Assembly: GCA_030148225.1 (NCBI GenBank)
Contig: JASBTX010000028.1
Coordinates: forward strand, 1-64,000
From: Paracoccaceae bacterium
GTDB taxonomy: Bacteria; Pseudomonadota; Alphaproteobacteria; Rhodobacterales; Rhodobacteraceae
Length of the DNA stretch: 64,000 nucleotides
Direction of reading: 5' to 3'
How positions within the stretch are numbered: position 1 is the first letter of the stretch; every line of letters begins with the position of its first letter. Shown in pieces: positions 34,141 to 43,325 of the stretch. The position numbers were made by a program, and so were the translations under genes. A model generated the notes under the pieces. It saw only the letters and a list, made by a program, of their open reading frames with translations, ran no database searches and was not told the origin of the DNA.

Positions 34141-35412
34141 ATGGCCGAAGCCCTTTTTGAACGCGCCAAGGAAATCATCGGCAAGAACGATCTTGGCACC
34201 TACACGGTCCCGACGCATGGGCTCTATCCGTTTCAGTGGAACTGGGATTCCTGCCTGACGGCCATCGGTCTGGCCCATTACGACGAGGAGCGTGCATGGA
34301 CCGAGATCGAGACATTGTTCGCCCATCAGTGGGATGACGGCATGGTGCCCCATATCGTCTTTCACAAAGAGGATGAGGGTTATTTTCCGGGGCCGGATGT
34401 CTGGGCGACGGGCCAGCCCATTCCCACCTCGGGAATTACCCAGCCACCGGTGGCGGGATTTGCCGTGCGCCGCCTGTATGAACGCGCGCGCGATCCCGCG
34501 CGGGCGCTGGTCAGGCTGCGCGCGCTTTTGCCCAAGATACACGCGTGGCATGAATGGTTTTATCGTTGCCGGGATCCGCAGGCGACGGGGCTGGTTGCGG
34601 TTATTCACCCATGGGAAACCGGACGCGACAATTCCATCGACTGGGACGAAGCGTTTGACCGGGTCCCGACCGAAGGTGTGTTGCCCTTTACCCGCCGCGA
34701 CACCCAGCACGCCAATCCCGATCATCGCCCGACACAGGCGCAGTACGAACGCTATATCTGGCTGATCCAGCTCTTTCGCAGCCTGAACTGGGACAATTCG
34801 CAGCTGCATGACAACTCACCTTTCCGGGTGGTCGATCCGGGCTTCAATGCCATTTTGCTGCGTTCCTGCGCTGATCTGGCCGCCTTGGCCGAAGAGGTCG
34901 GCGAAACCGAGATTGCCAGCGCAGCGCGTGCCCGGATCGCGACGGGGATCGATGCGCTCGAAACCCTGTGGTCCGAGGAATTCGGTCAGTATCTTTGTCT
35001 GGACCGTGTGACCGGCGATCTGATCGAGAGCGCGTCGGTTGCCGGTCTCTTGGCGGTGTTTGCCGATATTCCTGACAGCCGCTGCCGCGCGGTGGCCGGT
35101 CGCATCGCCTGGTTGAAAGAGCATGCGGCCTATCTTGTCCCCAGCCACGATCCGACCGACCCCCGCTTTGACGGCGCGCGGTACTGGCGCGGCCCCAGCT
35201 GGCTGATCGTGAATTACATGATCGCCGATGGTTTGCGGCAAAAGGGTCTGGACCGGACGGCGGACAAGATCGTGCAGGACAGCATTTCGTTGATCGAACA
35301 GAGCGGTTTTGCCGAATATTACGATCCGATCTCGGGCGCACCCTGCGGCGGCACCTCGTTCACATGGACAGCGGCAATGGTCATCGAGTTTCTGGCGCTG
35401 GAATCGCGTTAG
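34141..35412 (+). CDS. GH63/MGH1-like glycoside hydrolase
   Basis: Predicted 423 residues of the (alpha/alpha)6-barrel type: THGLYPFQWNWDSCLTAIGLAHYD, VAVIHPWETGRDNSIDWDEAF (with Trp-Glu-Thr-Gly and Asp), DPGFNAILLRSCADLAALAEE and FAEYYDPISGAPCGGTSFTWTAAM near the end. These features are those of mannosylglycerate hydrolases and related GH63 glucosidases. There is no signal peptide, so it acts in the cytoplasm on the imported solute. It is the last gene of the LacI-regulated operon. Glucosylglycerate or mannosylglycerate is a reasonable guess, not proven. Confidence 0.82.
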   Translation: MAEALFERAKEIIGKNDLGTYTVPTHGLYPFQWNWDSCLTAIGLAHYDEERAWTEIETLFAHQWDDGMVPHIVFHKEDEGYFPGPDVWATGQPIPTSGITQPPVAGFAVRRLYERARDPARALVRLRALLPKIHAWHEWFYRCRDPQATGLVAVIHPWETGRDNSIDWDEAFDRVPTEGVLPFTRRDTQHANPDHRPTQAQYERYIWLIQLFRSLNWDNSQLHDNSPFRVVDPGFNAILLRSCADLAALAEEVGETEIASAARARIATGIDALETLWSEEFGQYLCLDRVTGDLIESASVAGLLAVFADIPDSRCRAVAGRIAWLKEHAAYLVPSHDPTDPRFDGARYWRGPSWLIVNYMIADGLRQKGLDRTADKIVQDSISLIEQSGFAEYYDPISGAPCGGTSFTWTAAMVIEFLALESR

Positions 35413-35940
35413 AACGCTGGCGCATCGTAAGCTCAGGGTTGGTTGCCCCACCAACGCCGCAGGAGGCGGCGCTGTCTGCGCGGTCGTGATCCTGCCGCAA
35501 AACCAGCGTTTCCGAAACCGGTGCGCGATGCCCGGTCCCTGCCGGGCCGGACACCGCAAGAGACTGTTTCAATATTATTTTGAAAATCATTTTCTGATCC
35601 GTCGCGTATAAGGCCGCAATTGAAGAGGGAGGCAGGGGTGACTCCATCATTTTTGCGCTGCCCTGCGACGGGTAGACGGTTACCGGACCGGGCGCTTGTT
35701 TTTTTGACAAAATCCAGTCGGGATGCCACCGCTCATCGGCACCCATCAACATTTGATCACACAGAGACAGGTCGTCTGATACGGCAGGTGACGGATATCA
35801 TGCCCGTCTCCGGTCATAGGCCTGCGCAGCGCGCCCACTTGCATGCGCGCATTTCAGAACATGCAGACATAACAGAATTCGCGGAGGGGCTGTAACGGGC
35901 TGAACGCGATAATGGCCGGGACGGTGCCCCGTTTCAGATC
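35413..35940. other. Gene-free stretch between the GH63-like gene and the purine permease
   Basis: No reading frame with convincing protein character was found. It holds GC hairpins near 35439-35475 (GTTGG/CCAAC and a GCCGC/GCGGC stem), an AT-rich piece (35569-35598) that may carry a promoter, and a T7 run at 35697-35707. It ends at the structured leader of the permease. Confidence 0.5.
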
Positions 35941-35946
35941 CAACCG

Positions 35947-35996
35947 GTCAGATAAAGACGTCAGAACGGGGCTGACAGGCGAATTGTCAGGGAGGA
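35947..35996 (+). promoter_or_regulatory. Candidate riboswitch leader of the purine permease
   Basis: Three GTCAG copies (35947-35951, 35960-35964, 35986-35990) compete for one CTGAC (35972-35976). CTGACA with TGTCAG (35972-35977, 35985-35990) makes a 6-bp hairpin directly against the GGGAGGA ribosome site; pairing of CTGAC with the upstream GTCAG would release it. Position just before the ATG and a purine-permease target are the features of xanthine riboswitches of the NMT1 type, but homology has not been tested. Confidence 0.5.
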
Positions 35997-36003
35997 CACC
36001 AAT

Positions 36004-37422
36004 ATGACGGACGCATCAATAGGGACGCCAGAGCAGTTGCGCGACCCGAATTACACGCCGGCGCTTCATCGCGCGATACCATTGGGAATACAGCATGTGC
36101 TGGCGATGTTTGTCTCGAACGTCACGCCGGCCATCATCATCGCCGGTGCGGCGGGTTTTGGATTTGGATCGGATGCAGGTGCGCAGGGCTTTCCGGACAT
36201 GACCTACATGATCCAGATGTCCATGCTCTTTGCCGGTATTGCGACGCTCTTTCAGACCGTGGGTATGGGGCCTGTGGGCGCGCGGCTGCCCATCGTGCAG
36301 GGCACCAGCTTTGCCTTCATCCCGATCATGATCCCGCTGGTGGCGGGCAAAGGTGTGGATGCATTGCCGGTGCTGTTCGGCGGCGTGCTGGTCGGCGGCC
36401 TTTTTCATGCCGCGCTTGGCACGGTGATCGGACGTATCCGCTTTGCCCTGCCACCGCTGGTCACCGGACTTGTTGTCACGATGATCGGGCTGGCGCTGGT
36501 CAAGGTCGGCATTCAGTATGCCGCCGGTGGCGTGCCCGCGATCAGCCAGCCTGAATACGGCAGCCTTCTGAACTGGTCGATTGCCCTTGTGGTGGTGGTC
36601 GTGACACTTGGCCTCAAGTTCTTCACGCGCGGCATGCTTTCGGTTTCGGCGGTCTTTATCGGCATCCTCGTTGGCTATGTCGTGGCGCTTCTGTTCACCG
36701 ATATGGTCTCGTTCCAGAGCATCGCGACCAGCTGGAGCCGGGCGGCCGTGTTCCAGTTCCCGACACCCTTTGTTTACGGGTTCGAGTTCTCGCTTGCCGC
36801 CATCATCGGCTTTTGCCTGATGGCCTTCGTCTCGGCGGTTGAAACGGTTGGCGATGTATCGGGTGTCACCAAGGGTGGCGCCGGACGCGAAGCTACCGAG
36901 AAAGAGATCCAAGGCGCGACATTTGCCGATGGTTTCGGCAGCGCCGTCGCCGGTATCTTCGGTGGTCTGCCCAATACCTCGTTCAGCCAGAATGTCGGAC
37001 TGGTCGCCATGACAGGGGTGATGAGCCGCCATGTGGTTACCATCGGCGCGATTTTCCTGATTGTCAGCGGTCTGATCCCGAAGGTTGGCGCACTGATCCG
37101 CACGATCCCCATCGAAGTGCTGGGCGGCGGTGTCATCGTGATGTTCGGCATGGTGGTTGCCGCGGGTGTTTCCATGCTGTCCGACGTCAACTGGAACCGT
37201 CGCAACATGGTGATATTTGCCATCTCGTTGTCGATCGGGCTGGGACTGCAGCTTGATCCCAAGGCTGTCCAGTATCTGCCGGACACGCTGCGCATCCTGA
37301 TGACCAGCGGTCTGTTGCCGGCAGCGCTGATCGCCATCGTGCTGAACCTGATCCTGCCCGAAGAGCTGTCCGAGGAAGCGACCGAAGAAATATCGGGCGG
37401 CATGGCCGGTCACGGCGACTGA
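36004..37422 (+). CDS. Purine (xanthine/urate) permease, NCS2/NAT family
   Basis: Predicted 472 residues with about 14 membrane segments. The family signature is visible near residues 325-345: NTSFSQNVGLVAMTGVMSRHV, matching the NAT motif Q-N-x-G-x-x-x-x-T-x-x-x-S-R of purine carriers. An earlier conserved block is LPIVQGTSFAFIPIM. It should be a proton-coupled uptake system for xanthine, uric acid or related purines. GGGAGGA precedes the ATG. A strong terminator lies 50 bases beyond its stop. Confidence 0.9.
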   Translation: MTDASIGTPEQLRDPNYTPALHRAIPLGIQHVLAMFVSNVTPAIIIAGAAGFGFGSDAGAQGFPDMTYMIQMSMLFAGIATLFQTVGMGPVGARLPIVQGTSFAFIPIMIPLVAGKGVDALPVLFGGVLVGGLFHAALGTVIGRIRFALPPLVTGLVVTMIGLALVKVGIQYAAGGVPAISQPEYGSLLNWSIALVVVVVTLGLKFFTRGMLSVSAVFIGILVGYVVALLFTDMVSFQSIATSWSRAAVFQFPTPFVYGFEFSLAAIIGFCLMAFVSAVETVGDVSGVTKGGAGREATEKEIQGATFADGFGSAVAGIFGGLPNTSFSQNVGLVAMTGVMSRHVVTIGAIFLIVSGLIPKVGALIRTIPIEVLGGGVIVMFGMVVAAGVSMLSDVNWNRRNMVIFAISLSIGLGLQLDPKAVQYLPDTLRILMTSGLLPAALIAIVLNLILPEELSEEATEEISGGMAGHGD

Positions 37423-37472
37423 CGACGAACCCCGGCGCAGCGATCAGTCGCGCGGCAAAGTGACGAAACGAG

Positions 37473-37498
37473 ACGGCGCGGGTGTCCCGCGCCGTTTT
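37473..37498 (+). terminator. Rho-independent terminator of the purine permease gene
   Basis: ACGGCGCGGG (37473-37482) and CCCGCGCCGT (37486-37495) form a perfect 10-bp stem with a TGT loop, followed by TTTAC. Confidence 0.88.
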
Positions 37499-37551
37499 AC
37501 CTGCAGATATACGGCCAAACACGCAGTAGCTCTGCCCTCCGCCACCCAAAC

Positions 37552-37565
37552 TTGATCTAAAACAA
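37552..37565 (+). promoter_or_regulatory. FNR-like box before the flavodoxin gene
   Basis: TTGATCTAAAACAA matches the TTGAT-N4-ATCAA consensus at nine of ten half-site positions and is about 100 bases before the ATG at 37669. Confidence 0.55.
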
Positions 37566-37668
37566 GGTGCGTGTGGCCGCGCCATGCCATTCTGACGATG
37601 TAACGGACCCCAAGGGGCCCGCGCATCGCCTTGCCGGGCCCCCGGTCGATCATTTCGGGAGGTGAGGC

Positions 37669-38211
37669 ATGCGTTTTCTGGTGGCATATCAAAGTATCGA
37701 AGGACAAACCGCCAAGATTGCGAAATTCGTCGAAGAGGAGCTCACATCCCTCGGAAATGACGTGATTATGTTCAACACGGCAGATGCGGGTCCGGCACCG
37801 TCATTTGATGAGATCGATCAGATCGTCCTTGCAGCGCCGGTGCATGAACGCCGCCATCCGCAGGGATTTGAGGTGTTTCTGAGGGCCAATCAGGACAAGC
37901 TGAATGCCCGACCGACGCTTTTTCTGTCGGTCAGCCTGAATGCCGCCTTTCACGAGGGTATTCCCGAGGCCAACGACTATGCCACCGAGATGAAAATGCG
38001 GACGGGTCTGAACACGACGCGCGATCTGTTGGTGGCCGGGGCAATCAACACGGGCGAATATGATTATTACGCGCGTCAGGTGCTGAGATGGGTGGTGATG
38101 CGGGGCCGTGACTTTGACACCAATGTGCAGCAGCACGAATTCACTGACTGGGACGTGCTCAGGCTTGCCGTGACGAAATTCGCCACCGAGGATGTGGGCA
38201 CCGGCAGCTAA
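37669..38211 (+). CDS. Flavodoxin-domain protein, HemG-like
   Basis: Predicted 180 residues. The FMN phosphate loop YQSIEGQTAKIAKF and the central IDQIVLAAPVHERRHPQGFEVFL are flavodoxin features; the protein lacks signal or membrane segments. It resembles HemG-type protoporphyrinogen oxidases, which oxidise protoporphyrinogen IX using quinones. Its place beside hemN, under an FNR-like box, suits an anaerobic haem pathway role. A generic flavodoxin role is possible. GGGAGG lies just before the ATG. Confidence 0.75.
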   Translation: MRFLVAYQSIEGQTAKIAKFVEEELTSLGNDVIMFNTADAGPAPSFDEIDQIVLAAPVHERRHPQGFEVFLRANQDKLNARPTLFLSVSLNAAFHEGIPEANDYATEMKMRTGLNTTRDLLVAGAINTGEYDYYARQVLRWVVMRGRDFDTNVQQHEFTDWDVLRLAVTKFATEDVGTGS

Positions 38212-38212
38212 C

Positions 38213-39568
38213 CTAGCTTGCGTTGCTGTGGGCCAGACCGACGGTCGAGAACTGGCTGAGCGCATCGCAGAAGATGCGCGTCAGGCTTTGGGCTTCGGGC
38301 AGGATGCGAAAAAGCCGGTTCTCGTACTGACATGCCTCGGGGTAGCGGTGCATCAGGGCTGTCAGCCCGGGCTCTGCCATATCCAGAAACGCTTCGCTGG
38401 CATGGGCGGGATCGGACAGGTCGATCGCGAAATCGCACATCAGCCGTTCGATCATCGTCCCCACGATCCTGTCGCGATCTGTCAGGCGATAGCCCTTGGA
38501 ACCGCTCAGCATGTCGGCGCGCACCCGTTCCTGATAGACCGAGGTCGAGGGTGCGTTCTGCACATAGCCCTGCGGATATTTTGAAATTGCCGAAGCGCCG
38601 ACACCGATCAGGTAATCCGACTGGTCATCGGTGTAGCCCTGAAAGTTGCGCCGCAACCGGCCCGCGCCCGCCGCCCAGTAAAGCGCGTCGTTGGGGGCGG
38701 CGAAATGATCGATGCCAATGGGGCGGTAGCCCTTGCGGATCAGTGCCTCGCGTGCGGCCTGCGTCATCTCGAAGCGCTGACGGCCCGAGGGCAGGTCCTT
38801 TTCCTTGATCATGACCTGACGCTTCGACATCCAAGGCACGTGGGCATAGCCGTAAAGCGCCATGCGGTCAGGTTCCAGCGCCAGCGCCTGATCAAGCGTA
38901 TCCATCAGGCTGGCCAATGTCTGGTTCGGCAATCCGTAGAGCAGATCAAGGTTGATATTCTGCACGCCCAGCCCCCTGAGCGTGCGGATGACACCCGCGG
39001 TCAGATCCTGACTTTGTTCGCGGCCAATTGCGGCCTGCACGACCGGGTTGAAATCCTGCACGCCGATACTGGCCCGGTTCAGCCCGTATTCGCGCAGCAG
39101 TTCCAGATGCGGCGTGGTGGCGTCGGTGGGGTCAATTTCTGCCGAAAACTCAAACGAATCCGCCTGATCGAATGTCGAGAAAATCGAATCGAGCACGTCG
39201 CTCATCAATTCAGTGGGCAGCGTCGTGGGTGTGCCGCCGCCCAGATGCACCCGCGAAGCGCTGAGCTTGCGCGGCAGCGCCCGGCGCAGCATCGCGATTT
39301 CGTCGATCAGGCAATCGACATAGGCCGCGAGTGGCCGCAGGCTTTGCGTGCCTTGGGTCCGGCAGGCGCAAAACCAGCACAAACGCTTGCAAAACGGGAT
39401 ATGCACGTAAAGCGAAATCTCTGCGTCATCGGGTATTTCGGACAGCCACTGCGCCTGATCGCGCGCGCCGATCCCGGCCGAAAAATGATTGGCCGGCGGG
39501 TAGCTGGTAAAGCGCGGGACCTTCGCGTCAAAAAGTCCGTAGCGTGCAAGTTGCTCATAGGTCTGCAT
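38213..39568 (-). CDS. hemN: Oxygen-independent coproporphyrinogen III oxidase HemN
   Basis: Predicted 451 residues. The radical-SAM cluster motif is IPFCKRLCWFCAC (Cys60, Cys64, Cys67, with Cys69), followed by the HemN landmarks VHLGGGTPTTL, EIDPTDATTPH, GVQDFNPVVQAAIGR and INLDLLYGLPNQT. It converts coproporphyrinogen III to protoporphyrinogen IX without oxygen. It is divergent from fnrL and shares the FNR-like box at 39603-39616. Stop abuts that of the flavodoxin gene (convergent). Confidence 0.96.
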   Translation of the reverse strand: MQTYEQLARYGLFDAKVPRFTSYPPANHFSAGIGARDQAQWLSEIPDDAEISLYVHIPFCKRLCWFCACRTQGTQSLRPLAAYVDCLIDEIAMLRRALPRKLSASRVHLGGGTPTTLPTELMSDVLDSIFSTFDQADSFEFSAEIDPTDATTPHLELLREYGLNRASIGVQDFNPVVQAAIGREQSQDLTAGVIRTLRGLGVQNINLDLLYGLPNQTLASLMDTLDQALALEPDRMALYGYAHVPWMSKRQVMIKEKDLPSGRQRFEMTQAAREALIRKGYRPIGIDHFAAPNDALYWAAGAGRLRRNFQGYTDDQSDYLIGVGASAISKYPQGYVQNAPSTSVYQERVRADMLSGSKGYRLTDRDRIVGTMIERLMCDFAIDLSDPAHASEAFLDMAEPGLTALMHRYPEACQYENRLFRILPEAQSLTRIFCDALSQFSTVGLAHSNAS

Positions 39569-39602
39569 GCGACTAAGTTAGGGAGAGTATCACCGCCCAA
39601 CC

Positions 39603-39616
39603 TTGACCCAGATCAA
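39603..39616. promoter_or_regulatory. FNR box between hemN and fnrL
   Basis: TTGACCCAGATCAA, one base off the FNR consensus. It is only five bases before the fnrL ATG and 34 bases before the hemN ATG, so it can act on hemN and would cover the fnrL ribosome-binding region. Confidence 0.8.
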
Positions 39617-39621
39617 TTCAC

Positions 39622-40356
39622 ATGAATTTCATCCTGAACACGCGCATCAAATGCAGCGAATGCCCGATCCGACACCGGGCGGTTTGTTCGCGCTGTGACG
39701 AGGATGAGCTGGCAGAGCTGGAAGCGATCAAGAACTACCGGACATTCGCGCCCGGCGATACGATTCTGTGGCGGGGTGACGAGCTTCAGTATGTCGGCTC
39801 GGTTGTCAAAGGCGTGGCGACGCTGGGCAAAACGCTCGAGGATGGCCGGACGCAGATGGTTGGCCTGCTTTTGCCGTCCGACTTTATCGGCAGGCCGGGG
39901 CGGTCGCAGGTTGATTTCGACATCACGGCGGTGAACGAGGTGACACTGTGTTGTTTCGACCGGGCACCGTTCGAGAAGATGCTGCACAGCGTGCCGCATC
40001 TTTCGCAGCGGCTGATTGAGATCGCGATGGATGAACTGGACGCTGCGCGCGAATGGATGCTTCTTCTGGGGCGAAAAACCGCGCGCGAGAAAATGGCCAC
40101 ATTCATCGAGATGCTGGCCAGCCGCCAGCAGATCGAGGGCCTGTCGGAATTGCCGACCGATCTGGCATTGCCGCTGACGCGCGATGAAATCGCGAATTTC
40201 CTGGGCCTGACGCTGGAAACGGTCAGCCGTCAGCTGAGTCAGCTGAAAAAGGAAGGTGTGCTCGAATTCTCGGGGCGGCGGCAATTCACGGTGCTGGATT
40301 ACGCGGCGCTGCATGATGCCACGGGCGACGATTCCGATGGCGGGCCGATAATTTAG
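39622..40356 (+). CDS. fnrL: FnrL, oxygen-sensing Crp/Fnr regulator
   Basis: Predicted 244 residues. Cys ligands for the [4Fe-4S] cluster are C11, C14, C22 (with C25 nearby) and C110/C111. The cyclic-nucleotide-like sensory fold (FAPGDTILWRGDELQYVGSVVKG) leads to the HTH (LTRDEIANFLGLTLETVSRQLSQLKKEGVLEF), whose ETVSR matches FNR recognition helices. It controls anaerobic genes, probably hemN, ccoNOQP and ccoGHIS here, which carry its boxes. The FNR box at 39603-39616 suggests autoregulation. Confidence 0.94.
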   Translation: MNFILNTRIKCSECPIRHRAVCSRCDEDELAELEAIKNYRTFAPGDTILWRGDELQYVGSVVKGVATLGKTLEDGRTQMVGLLLPSDFIGRPGRSQVDFDITAVNEVTLCCFDRAPFEKMLHSVPHLSQRLIEIAMDELDAAREWMLLLGRKTAREKMATFIEMLASRQQIEGLSELPTDLALPLTRDEIANFLGLTLETVSRQLSQLKKEGVLEFSGRRQFTVLDYAALHDATGDDSDGGPII

Positions 40357-40362
40357 AATAAT

Positions 40363-40376
40363 TTGACCTGCATCAA
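40363..40376 (+). promoter_or_regulatory. FNR box before the universal stress protein gene
   Basis: TTGACCTGCATCAA, a nine-of-ten match to the FNR consensus, 54 bases before the ATG at 40430 and seven bases after the fnrL stop. Confidence 0.8.
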
Positions 40377-40429
40377 AGAGCGGCCCCGGAGGCGGCGATA
40401 GGGTTGGGCGACAACACAGGAGTCCAGCC

Positions 40430-40837
40430 ATGTATGACCACATCCTGATACCGGTTTCCCTGGACGGGAGCCGCGACATAGACACCGCGAAAAAGGCTGC
40501 CAAGGTCCTTGCCAACAAGGGTGCGCGCATCACGCTTCTGCATGCTTTTCAGCATATTCCCACCTATGTGATGGATTATATTCCCGCCGACACGTTCGAG
40601 CATACACGCTCGGCGGCCAAGGCCGAACTGGAAGAGGTTGGCGCCGATCTGCCCGAAGCCGAGGCGGTGATTACCGACGGCACGGCAGGGACGGCGATTG
40701 TTGACTGGGCCAACAAGAACGAGGTCGATTGCATCATTATCGCCTCGCACGAGCCGGAGTTTGCGGATTACCTGCTTGGCTCTAACGCGGCGCGGGTCGT
40801 GCGTCACGCCCACTGCGCGGTGCATGTCATCCGCTGA
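40430..40837 (+). CDS. Universal stress protein (UspA family)
   Basis: Predicted 135 residues: MYDHILIPVSLDGSRDIDTAKKAA at the start, and the ATP-binding-type end GSNAARVVRHAHCAVHVIR, which matches GSVSxxVxxxxxCPVxVVR of the family with variation. It has the usual position between fnrL and ccoN in Rhodobacteraceae and an FNR box before it. It probably acts in microaerobic stress tolerance. Confidence 0.9.
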   Translation: MYDHILIPVSLDGSRDIDTAKKAAKVLANKGARITLLHAFQHIPTYVMDYIPADTFEHTRSAAKAELEEVGADLPEAEAVITDGTAGTAIVDWANKNEVDCIIIASHEPEFADYLLGSNAARVVRHAHCAVHVIR

Positions 40838-40877
40838 CGTGCCATCCGGATAGCTCTGCCCGGCGAATTTCCGTTTT

Positions 40878-40891
40878 TTGACTCAGATCAA
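40878..40891 (+). promoter_or_regulatory. FNR box before ccoNOQP
   Basis: TTGACTCAGATCAA, nine of ten half-site positions, 79 bases before the ccoN ATG. Confidence 0.82.
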
Positions 40892-40970
40892 AGTCGGCGA
40901 TGCGCCGGGTCTCTATCCGGGGGCCAAGAGGGGCGGGAACCCTCATCTTGCTAGGTTCGGGGAACACGTA

Positions 40971-42575
40971 ATGAATTATTTCAAACTTATTGTGCTGGGG
41001 CTGATCATGATCCTGGCCGCAATGGCTGCGGATTGGGGTCAGGATCTGGCATATCGCCTGCATGCATTCCTGATTTTCATCATCGCATTTGTGCTGTTTG
41101 TCTGGGTGTTGCGGCGCACGGATGAGCCTGCCGCGCACCCGCCTGACCCGTCTGAATATAATGACGGCGTCATCAGGGCAGGGGTGATCGCGACAGCCTT
41201 CTGGGGGCTTGCGGGTTTCCTTGTGGGGACCTTTATCGCATTTCAGCTGGCTTTCCCGGCGCTCAATTTCGACTGGGCGCAGCCTTTTGCCAATTTCGGT
41301 CGCCTGCGCCCTCTGCACACATCGGCGGTGATCTTTGCCTTTGGCGGCAACGCCCTGATCGCCACCTCGTTCTACGTGGTCCAGCGCACCAGCGGTGTCC
41401 GGCTTTTCGGCAACAACCTGGCCTGGTTCGTTTTCTGGGGCTATCAGCTTTTCATTGTCATGGCCGCGACCGGCTATCTGCTGGGTGCCACCCAATCCAA
41501 GGAATATGCCGAGCCTGAATGGTATGTCGATATCTGGCTGACCATTGTCTGGGTCGCCTATCTGGCGGTTTATCTCGGCACGATCTTCAACCGAAAAGAG
41601 CGTCATATCTATGTCGCGAACTGGTTCTATCTGAGCTTTATCATCACTGTCGCGATGCTGCACCTGATCAACAACCTCAGCATCCCGGTCACGATCCTCG
41701 GGTCAAAATCGGTGCAGGTCTTTGCCGGTGTTCAGGATGCGATGACGCAGTGGTGGTACGGCCACAATGCCGTCGGCTTTTTCCTGACGGCGGGTTTCCT
41801 GGGCATGATGTATTATTTCCTGCCCAAACAGGCAGGTCGCCCGGTCTTCAGCTACAAGCTGTCGATCATTCACTTCTGGGCACTGATTTTCCTCTATATC
41901 TGGGCGGGTCCTCACCACTTGCACTATACGGCCCTTCCGGATTGGGCATCCACGCTCGGCATGGTATTCTCTGTCGTGTTGTGGATGCCCAGCTGGGGCG
42001 GGATGATCAACGGTCTGATGACCCTGCAGGGTGCTTGGGACAAGCTGCGCACCGATCCGATCATCCGGATGTTCGTCCTGTCGCTCGGGTTTTACGGCAT
42101 GTCGACCTTTGAGGGGCCGATGATGTCGATCCGCGCGGTCAACAGCCTGAGCCACTATACCGACTGGACCATCGGCCACGTGCATTCCGGTGCGCTGGGA
42201 TGGAACGGCATGATCACGTTTGCCTGCATCTACTTCCTGACGCCGCGCCTGTGGGGCCGGGACAAGATGTATTCGATGTCGGCCATCAACTGGCATTTCT
42301 GGCTGGCGACGATCGGTATCGTTCTCTACGCCTCGTCAATGTGGGTCACCGGTATCATGGAAGGCCTGATGTGGCGCGAGGTCGACAGCCAGGGTTTCCT
42401 GGTGAACTCCTTCGCCGACACCGTCGCCGCGAAATTCCCGATGTATGTGGTGCGCGGTCTGGGGGGTGTTCTTTATCTCAGTGGTGCGGTGATCATGTGC
42501 TGGAACATGTGGATGACCATCCGCGGTGCCAAGCCCGCCATCGCCCACGTCCCCAATGCAACCCCCGCTGAATAA
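40971..42575 (+). CDS. ccoN: cbb3-type cytochrome c oxidase subunit I (CcoN)
   Basis: Predicted 534 residues with about 12 to 14 membrane helices. The haem-copper core is visible: [22 protein letters not shown] (haem His), [25 protein letters not shown] (CuB His), [15 protein letters not shown] (CuB His pair) and [27 protein letters not shown] (haem ligands). It reduces oxygen to water at high affinity and pumps protons. ATG 40971 is preferred; the frame is open upstream to 40878 but overlaps the FNR box. Confidence 0.97.
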   Translation: MNYFKLIVLGLIMILAAMAADWGQDLAYRLHAFLIFIIAFVLFVWVLRRTDEPAAHPPDPSEYNDGVIRAGVIATAFWGLAGFLVGTFIAFQLAFPALNFDWAQPFANFGRLRPLHTSAVIFAFGGNALIATSFYVVQRTSGVRLFGNNLAWFVFWGYQLFIVMAATGYLLGATQSKEYAEPEWYVDIWLTIVWVAYLAVYLGTIFNRKERHIYVANWFYLSFIITVAMLHLINNLSIPVTILGSKSVQVFAGVQDAMTQWWYGHNAVGFFLTAGFLGMMYYFLPKQAGRPVFSYKLSIIHFWALIFLYIWAGPHHLHYTALPDWASTLGMVFSVVLWMPSWGGMINGLMTLQGAWDKLRTDPIIRMFVLSLGFYGMSTFEGPMMSIRAVNSLSHYTDWTIGHVHSGALGWNGMITFACIYFLTPRLWGRDKMYSMSAINWHFWLATIGIVLYASSMWVTGIMEGLMWREVDSQGFLVNSFADTVAAKFPMYVVRGLGGVLYLSGAVIMCWNMWMTIRGAKPAIAHVPNATPAE

Positions 42576-42587
42576 GGAGCCCGAGAC

Positions 42588-43313
42588 ATGGCAATTCTAG
42601 ACCGTCACGCCATCCTGGAAAAAAGTCCCACGCTCCTGTTCGTGACCTCGCTATTCGTGGTCACGATCGGTGGGATCGTGGAAATCGCACCGCTTTTCTG
42701 GCTGGAGAATACCATCGAAAAGGTTTCGGGCGTGCGTCCCTATACGCCGCTCGAGCTGAAGGGGCGAGATATCTACATGCGGGAGGGATGCTACACCTGC
42801 CACAGTCAGATGATCCGCCCGCTGCGCGACGAGGTCGAGCGGTATGGCCCCTACAGCCTGGCTGCAGAGAGCATGTATGATCACCCCTTCCTTTGGGGTT
42901 CAAAACGCACCGGACCCGATCTGGCGCGTGTCGGTGGACGCTATTCGGATGCCTGGCAGGTCGATCATCTGAAAGATCCGCAATCGGTGGTCCCGGAATC
43001 GATCATGCCGAAATATGCGTTTCTGGCGGATGTCGAAATCACTCCCGAACTGATGGAGGAGCAGCTGAAAACCCATCGCTTTGTCGGTGTGCCCTACACG
43101 GATGAGCAGATCGAGAATGCCGCAGCGGATTTCAAGGCCCAGGCCGATCCCGACGCGGATACGGATGGATTTCTCGAACGTTACCCCAACGCTGTAGTGT
43201 CGAATTTTGACGGCGAGCCCGAACTGACTGAGATGGACGCGATGGTCGCCTATCTGCAGGTGCTGGGCACGATGGTCGATTTCTCGACCTTCATCCCAGA
43301 CGAAAGCCGATAG
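42588..43313 (+). CDS. ccoO: cbb3 oxidase subunit II, mono-haem cytochrome c (CcoO)
   Basis: Predicted 241 residues: a single N-terminal membrane anchor ([23 protein letters not shown]), then the haem c site CYTCH at 68-72 followed by [51 protein letters not shown] carries the axial Met region. It passes electrons from CcoP to CcoN. Spacing of 12 bases to ccoN and ccoQ. Confidence 0.97.
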   Translation: MAILDRHAILEKSPTLLFVTSLFVVTIGGIVEIAPLFWLENTIEKVSGVRPYTPLELKGRDIYMREGCYTCHSQMIRPLRDEVERYGPYSLAAESMYDHPFLWGSKRTGPDLARVGGRYSDAWQVDHLKDPQSVVPESIMPKYAFLADVEITPELMEEQLKTHRFVGVPYTDEQIENAAADFKAQADPDADTDGFLERYPNAVVSNFDGEPELTEMDAMVAYLQVLGTMVDFSTFIPDESR

Positions 43314-43325
43314 GAGGGCAGGCAC

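Noticed and set aside
32737..34809. A 690-residue minus-strand frame opposite the ABC permease, ATPase and hydrolase genes
   Set aside because: Pure shadow of GC-rich plus-strand codons; low-complexity, many His, Gln and Arg, no domain. The plus-strand genes carry clear ABC motifs.
35620..35895. A 91-residue plus-strand frame in the gap before the purine permease
   Set aside because: No ribosome site of note, Arg/His-rich composition without periodicity, and it ends inside the untranslated region.
36016..37413. A 465-residue minus-strand frame opposite the purine permease
   Set aside because: Shadow with extreme charge and repeated His, Asp and Gln; the plus strand has the NAT signature.
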